From Variovorax sp. EL159 (lineage in GTDB: Bacteria > Pseudomonadota > Gammaproteobacteria > Burkholderiales > Burkholderiaceae_C): 64,000 nucleotides of DNA. Positions 60,989 through 64,000 of the stretch are shown piece after piece. The position numbers and the translations under genes were made by a program. Location: the NCBI RefSeq assembly GCF_900100965.1, contig NZ_FMUJ01000003.1, positions 620,001 to 684,000 on the forward strand, given 5' to 3'. The notes under the pieces were generated by a model. That model did not search any database. It worked only from the letters and a program-made list of their open reading frames with translations, and was not told where the DNA came from. How positions within the stretch are numbered: the first letter of the stretch is position 1; each line of letters begins with the position of its first letter.

Positions 60989-61933
60989 TCAGTGGATTGA
61001 AGAATCGGGAGGCATCAGCGAGCGGCTGCGAAAGCGCGGCCACACGGCCCCCAGCACGAACACCCGCAGCATGTACGGCACCAGCCCGCCCTCGTTGAGC
61101 ACGGGCGCGACCCGCGCGCGGTAGCGCGTGTGATGCAGGTGCGTGAGCTCGGACCAATGGGCATGCGGGTTCTCGTGATGTGCGGTGTGCAGGCCGATGT
61201 TGAACAGCAAGGGGTTGACCAGCCCCTCGAAATTGCGCGCGTAGTTCAGTCCGCTCCCGTGGGTATCGCCCAGCGCCTCTTTCTCCTTGCGCGGCGTCTT
61301 GCGGCCGTCGGCGTGCGCGTGCTGCAGGTAGTTGGTCGCCAGCAGCCAGTGCAGGCCATGCAGCTGCGGCACGATCACGAACAGCAGCGCCTTGCGCCAG
61401 TCGAGCGCCAGCAGCACGGCCCAGCTCGCCAGCCACAGCGCGTACTGCGCCATGCAATAACGCCAGGCGCCCGGCTGGTGCTTGCGCAGCCTCGCGAGCC
61501 AGTCGAAGAACACAGGCATCAGCACCCACACCGCCTGGAACGGGTGCAGCAGGTAGCCCCACAGATGGTTCGTGTCGCCACCGAAACGGTAGGTGCGCGC
61601 CACGTCCTTCGGACCGTGCCGGTAGCGATGGTGGTTGGCCACGTGCGCGGGCCAGAACACGAAGGTCGGGTGCCCCTGCAGCAGCGTGATCCAGAAGTCG
61701 GTCAGCCGGTTCATGCGCCGCCCGCGCCACATGCGCAGGTGCACGTGGTTGTGGTGGATCACGCCGATGCCGAGCGTGAGGAACAGCATCAGCGCGTAGA
61801 GCAGCACGTTGAAGCCATGCACCCACTGCCACGCCGCAAGCGCGGGCAGCGCCACGAGGTAGGCCAGGCTCTGCCAGTCGCGCCAGTGTCTCAGGCGTGG
61901 CAAGCGGCGGCGCACGTCAGGCGGTCGCGCCAT
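60989..61933 (-). CDS. Membrane fatty acid desaturase
   Basis: A 314-residue integral membrane di-iron desaturase. The histidine boxes are 'HHNHVH', 'HVANHHRYRH' and 'HTAHHENPHAHW', in the usual spacing and count. Hydrophobic segments lie at about 18-60 and 150-205. The start is ATG 61933, overlapping the preceding gene's stop by 17 bases, and it ends 4 bases before the KAS III fusion. Confidence 0.9.
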   Translation of the reverse strand: MARPPDVRRRLPRLRHWRDWQSLAYLVALPALAAWQWVHGFNVLLYALMLFLTLGIGVIHHNHVHLRMWRGRRMNRLTDFWITLLQGHPTFVFWPAHVANHHRYRHGPKDVARTYRFGGDTNHLWGYLLHPFQAVWVLMPVFFDWLARLRKHQPGAWRYCMAQYALWLASWAVLLALDWRKALLFVIVPQLHGLHWLLATNYLQHAHADGRKTPRKEKEALGDTHGSGLNYARNFEGLVNPLLFNIGLHTAHHENPHAHWSELTHLHHTRYRARVAPVLNEGGLVPYMLRVFVLGAVWPRFRSRSLMPPDSSIH

Positions 61934-62726
61934 GCTGCTCTGGTTGGGGTTGCTGCTGTTGCCTTTGCAGTTGCTTGTCGCGGAAGGCCTGGAAAAGCGG
62001 CTCAGCGGCATCGGCCGCGATGCGGGTGCGGAACAGCCGGTCCATGAAGGTGAACTGGAAGCCATAGTTGCCGTTGTGAACGGCATGGTGCAGATGATGA
62101 CGGCGGCTCGCGGCAAACCAGTGGTTGTACGACACCCGCCTGAAGAAATCGTAGTTCGAGTGCCCGACGCAATTGAAGAACAGGCTGAACACCGGCACCG
62201 CCGCGAGCGCCCAGAAGCTGAAGTCGTGCACCACCATCGGCAGCAGGATCACGTTGCCCAACATCAGCGCCTCGAGGGGATGAAAGCTGTACGTGGACCA
62301 CGGCGTGGTCACGAACGAGCGGTGATGCGGCCCATGAAAGCGCCGCAGCAATCGCGTGTGCAGCAGGCGGTGGTTGATCCAGAAATGCACGTCGTTCCAG
62401 ACTGCCAGCATGAGGACTTCAATCGCGATCTGCCACCCGCCCGCATCGGCGTCGAGCCGAGCCCAGCCCAGCTGCAGCAAGCCCCACGGAAACACCATGC
62501 CGAGCCCGAAGATCAGCACCGAGATACTCGACTGCCCTATTTCGCGCCGCAATTGCCCCGGCTGCAACGGGCGCGGATCGAGCGCACGCCCGATGCCGAG
62601 CGCCGGCAGCACCCGCTTCGTCAGCAGCCAGAAGATGCCGCCGAAACCGAAGTAGATGCCCCCGAAAAAAAGCACGCCCCACAGCATGACCTGCAGGACG
62701 GACAACGATGTAAAAGTCTGTGCCAT
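61917..62726 (-). CDS. Sterol desaturase / fatty acid hydroxylase family protein
   Basis: A 269-residue membrane protein with the fatty acid hydroxylase superfamily His motifs: 'HFWINHRLLH', 'FHGPHHRS' and 'HHLHH'. Four or five hydrophobic segments. It ends in a Gln-rich tail. Such enzymes hydroxylate or desaturate lipid chains and alkyl ethers. The start is ATG 62726, 9 bases after the phospholipase D gene. Confidence 0.88.
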   Translation of the reverse strand: MAQTFTSLSVLQVMLWGVLFFGGIYFGFGGIFWLLTKRVLPALGIGRALDPRPLQPGQLRREIGQSSISVLIFGLGMVFPWGLLQLGWARLDADAGGWQIAIEVLMLAVWNDVHFWINHRLLHTRLLRRFHGPHHRSFVTTPWSTYSFHPLEALMLGNVILLPMVVHDFSFWALAAVPVFSLFFNCVGHSNYDFFRRVSYNHWFAASRRHHLHHAVHNGNYGFQFTFMDRLFRTRIAADAAEPLFQAFRDKQLQRQQQQPQPEQHGATA

Positions 62727-62735
62727 CCCCCAAGG

Positions 62736-64000
62736 CTACAACAGCATCTCGGGAACGATCGGCGCGATGAGCATGTTGTAGAAGCGCTTGAAGAAACCCG
62801 ACTCGGGTTCGGCGGTCAGGATCACCTCTTTCTCGCCGTCGTTGGTGAGCCATTGCAGCGTGCCGGTGTCCTTGGCCAGCCGCAGCCGGTACGAGTTCTG
62901 CAGCTTGCTGATGTTGATGACGCGCAGCATCTCGCGCGCCAGTTGCGGGCTGTCGACCACCAGCCCCATCTCTGTGTTCTGGCTGGCCGAGCGCGGATCG
63001 AGGTTCATCGAGCCGATGAAGATGCGCTCCTTGTCGATGGCGGCGGTCTTTGCATGCAGCCGGCCGAGCGACTTGCCGAACATGCCGAAGCGCTCGCCCG
63101 CACTGGTGCGCTGCGGGCTCAGCTCGTACAGGTCGGCGCCGCCCTGCAGCAGCCGCTCGCGGTAGCGCGCATAACCGGTGTGCACCAGCGGCTCGTCGTT
63201 GGCGGCCAGCGAGTTGGTCAGCAGCGTGACCTTGATCTTGCGCCGGGACAGATCCTCGAAAGCCGCCATGCCGCGCTCGCCCGGCACGAGGTAGGGCGAG
63301 GTCATGTCGACCTCGGTCTTAGCGTCGAGCAGCAGGGCCCACACCTTCATCGTCACGCTGGTGGCGATGGCCTCGTCGGCCGTCATGGTCGCCGGCTTGG
63401 AGGGCGGGTCGGCAATGGCGCGGGCCTCGCCCCACAGCAGGCCCATGCGGCCGCCGTCGAGCTCTTCGGCGATGGGGCCATAGCCCAGGATGTCGGACGG
63501 CGGCAGCACGATCTTCGGCGGCGGCGCGGCCATGCCGACCCAGCTGTCGAAGTCGTCGGCGCCGGGCTTGTGGCCGCCCTCGCCCGTCACGATGTCGGCA
63601 ATGGGCCAGACCTGCACGCTGTTCCAGTAGGCGTCGAAGATCGATTCGAGCTGCGGCACCACCTTGCCGACCACCAGCGCGTCCATGTCGATGAAATTCT
63701 GGGCCTCGCTCAGCACGAAATATTCTTCGGCGATGTTGCGCCCGCCCACCACGGCCATCACGCCGTCGGCAATGAAGAGCTTGTTGTGCATGCGGTGGTT
63801 GAGCCGGTTGATCTCGAACGGCGAAGCCACGAAGCGCGAGAGAAGTCCGTCACGGCCGCAACAGAAAGGGTTGAACAACCGCACCTCGACGTTGGGCGTT
63901 TCGGACAGCGCCAGCAGCAGCAGCTGGCTCTTGACGGTGTACAGGTCGTCCACCAGCACCCGCACCTTGACGCCCCGGGCCGCGGCCTCGCGCAGCGTGC
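62736..64000 (-). CDS. Phospholipase D-family protein (partial at window edge)
   Basis: Over 420 residues, open at its N-terminus beyond base 64000. Two HKD motifs are visible: 'HNKLFIADGVMAVVGGRNI' and 'HAKTAAIDKERIFIGSMNLD'. The layout is that of cardiolipin-synthase/phospholipase D-like proteins, and the frame continues to the edge ('TLREAAARGVKVRVLVDD'). It is the first visible gene of the run; earlier genes may lie outside the window. Confidence 0.9.
   Translation of the reverse strand, partial: TLREAAARGVKVRVLVDDLYTVKSQLLLLALSETPNVEVRLFNPFCCGRDGLLSRFVASPFEINRLNHRMHNKLFIADGVMAVVGGRNIAEEYFVLSEAQNFIDMDALVVGKVVPQLESIFDAYWNSVQVWPIADIVTGEGGHKPGADDFDSWVGMAAPPPKIVLPPSDILGYGPIAEELDGGRMGLLWGEARAIADPPSKPATMTADEAIATSVTMKVWALLLDAKTEVDMTSPYLVPGERGMAAFEDLSRRKIKVTLLTNSLAANDEPLVHTGYARYRERLLQGGADLYELSPQRTSAGERFGMFGKSLGRLHAKTAAIDKERIFIGSMNLDPRSASQNTEMGLVVDSPQLAREMLRVINISKLQNSYRLRLAKDTGTLQWLTNDGEKEVILTAEPESGFFKRFYNMLIAPIVPEMLL

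Noticed and set aside
59077-61098. A plus-strand open frame of 673 codons over the KAS III fusion
   Set aside because: Arg/His/Gln-rich shadow; the minus-strand frame has intact enzyme motifs.

Overview
The window is about 64 kb of GC-rich (roughly two-thirds G+C), densely packed bacterial chromosome. Gene content and order suggest a betaproteobacterium of the Comamonadaceae, probably Variovorax or a close relative: a type 1 and a type 2 leuA next to pssA and ilvC, an ECF sigma gene followed by DUF3619/DUF3106/RDD genes, and an aat-bpt pair. I see no phage, insertion sequence, CRISPR array or plasmid gene. The genus is an inference from content, not from a marker gene.

Layout. 1-8.5 kb: a GIY-YIG gene and an HTH gene, then a thiamine locus made of a TPP riboswitch, cytX, an inverted thiD, then thiO-thiS-thiG-thiE and a TonB receptor. 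8.6-9 kb: two near-identical tRNA-Asn units, each with its own terminator. 9-14.3 kb: ynfA, rnk, a CsgG-like lipoprotein, and a LuxR-type response regulator with its sensor kinase. 14.3-18.3 kb: a small membrane protein, a DegP-type protease and a QseB/QseC-like two-component system, with a PmrA-type box in front of degP. 18.3-24.5 kb: pobR-like and pobA, SRPBCC, VOC and AraC genes, and an orphan molybdenum hydroxylase large subunit. 24.6-28.3 kb: the N-end-rule transferases aat-bpt, an IclR regulator and a PBP7-like endopeptidase.

28.4-36.8 kb is a branched-chain amino acid block, all on the minus strand: ilvB, ilvH, a DUF4282 gene, ilvC, pssA, then a leucine leader peptide with an attenuator, leuA type 2 and leuA type 1. 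37-40.5 kb: sigma factor, DUF3619, DUF3106, RDD, dgkA and a LOG gene. 40.5-47.6 kb: glnB, nadE, a FemAB/GNAT-like gene, and soluble ppa divergent from a membrane pyrophosphatase that carries a C-terminal OmpA-like domain. 47.6-55.1 kb: a MerR-regulated efflux locus (YhgE/Pip, TolC, HlyD, two ABC-2 permeases, no ATPase). 55.1-57.3 kb: TetR divergent from a ferritin-like metal-dependent hydrolase, with two matching palindromes between them.

The most unusual region is at the right end (57.5-64 kb): a tight seven-gene minus-strand run, open at the window edge. It holds a phospholipase D-type protein, a sterol-desaturase-family hydroxylase, a fatty acid desaturase, a fusion of a KAS III-like thiolase domain with a haem-oxygenase-like iron enzyme, and three proteins of unknown function. 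It ends in a hairpin terminator and looks like an uncharacterised lipid-modifying or lipid-making pathway.
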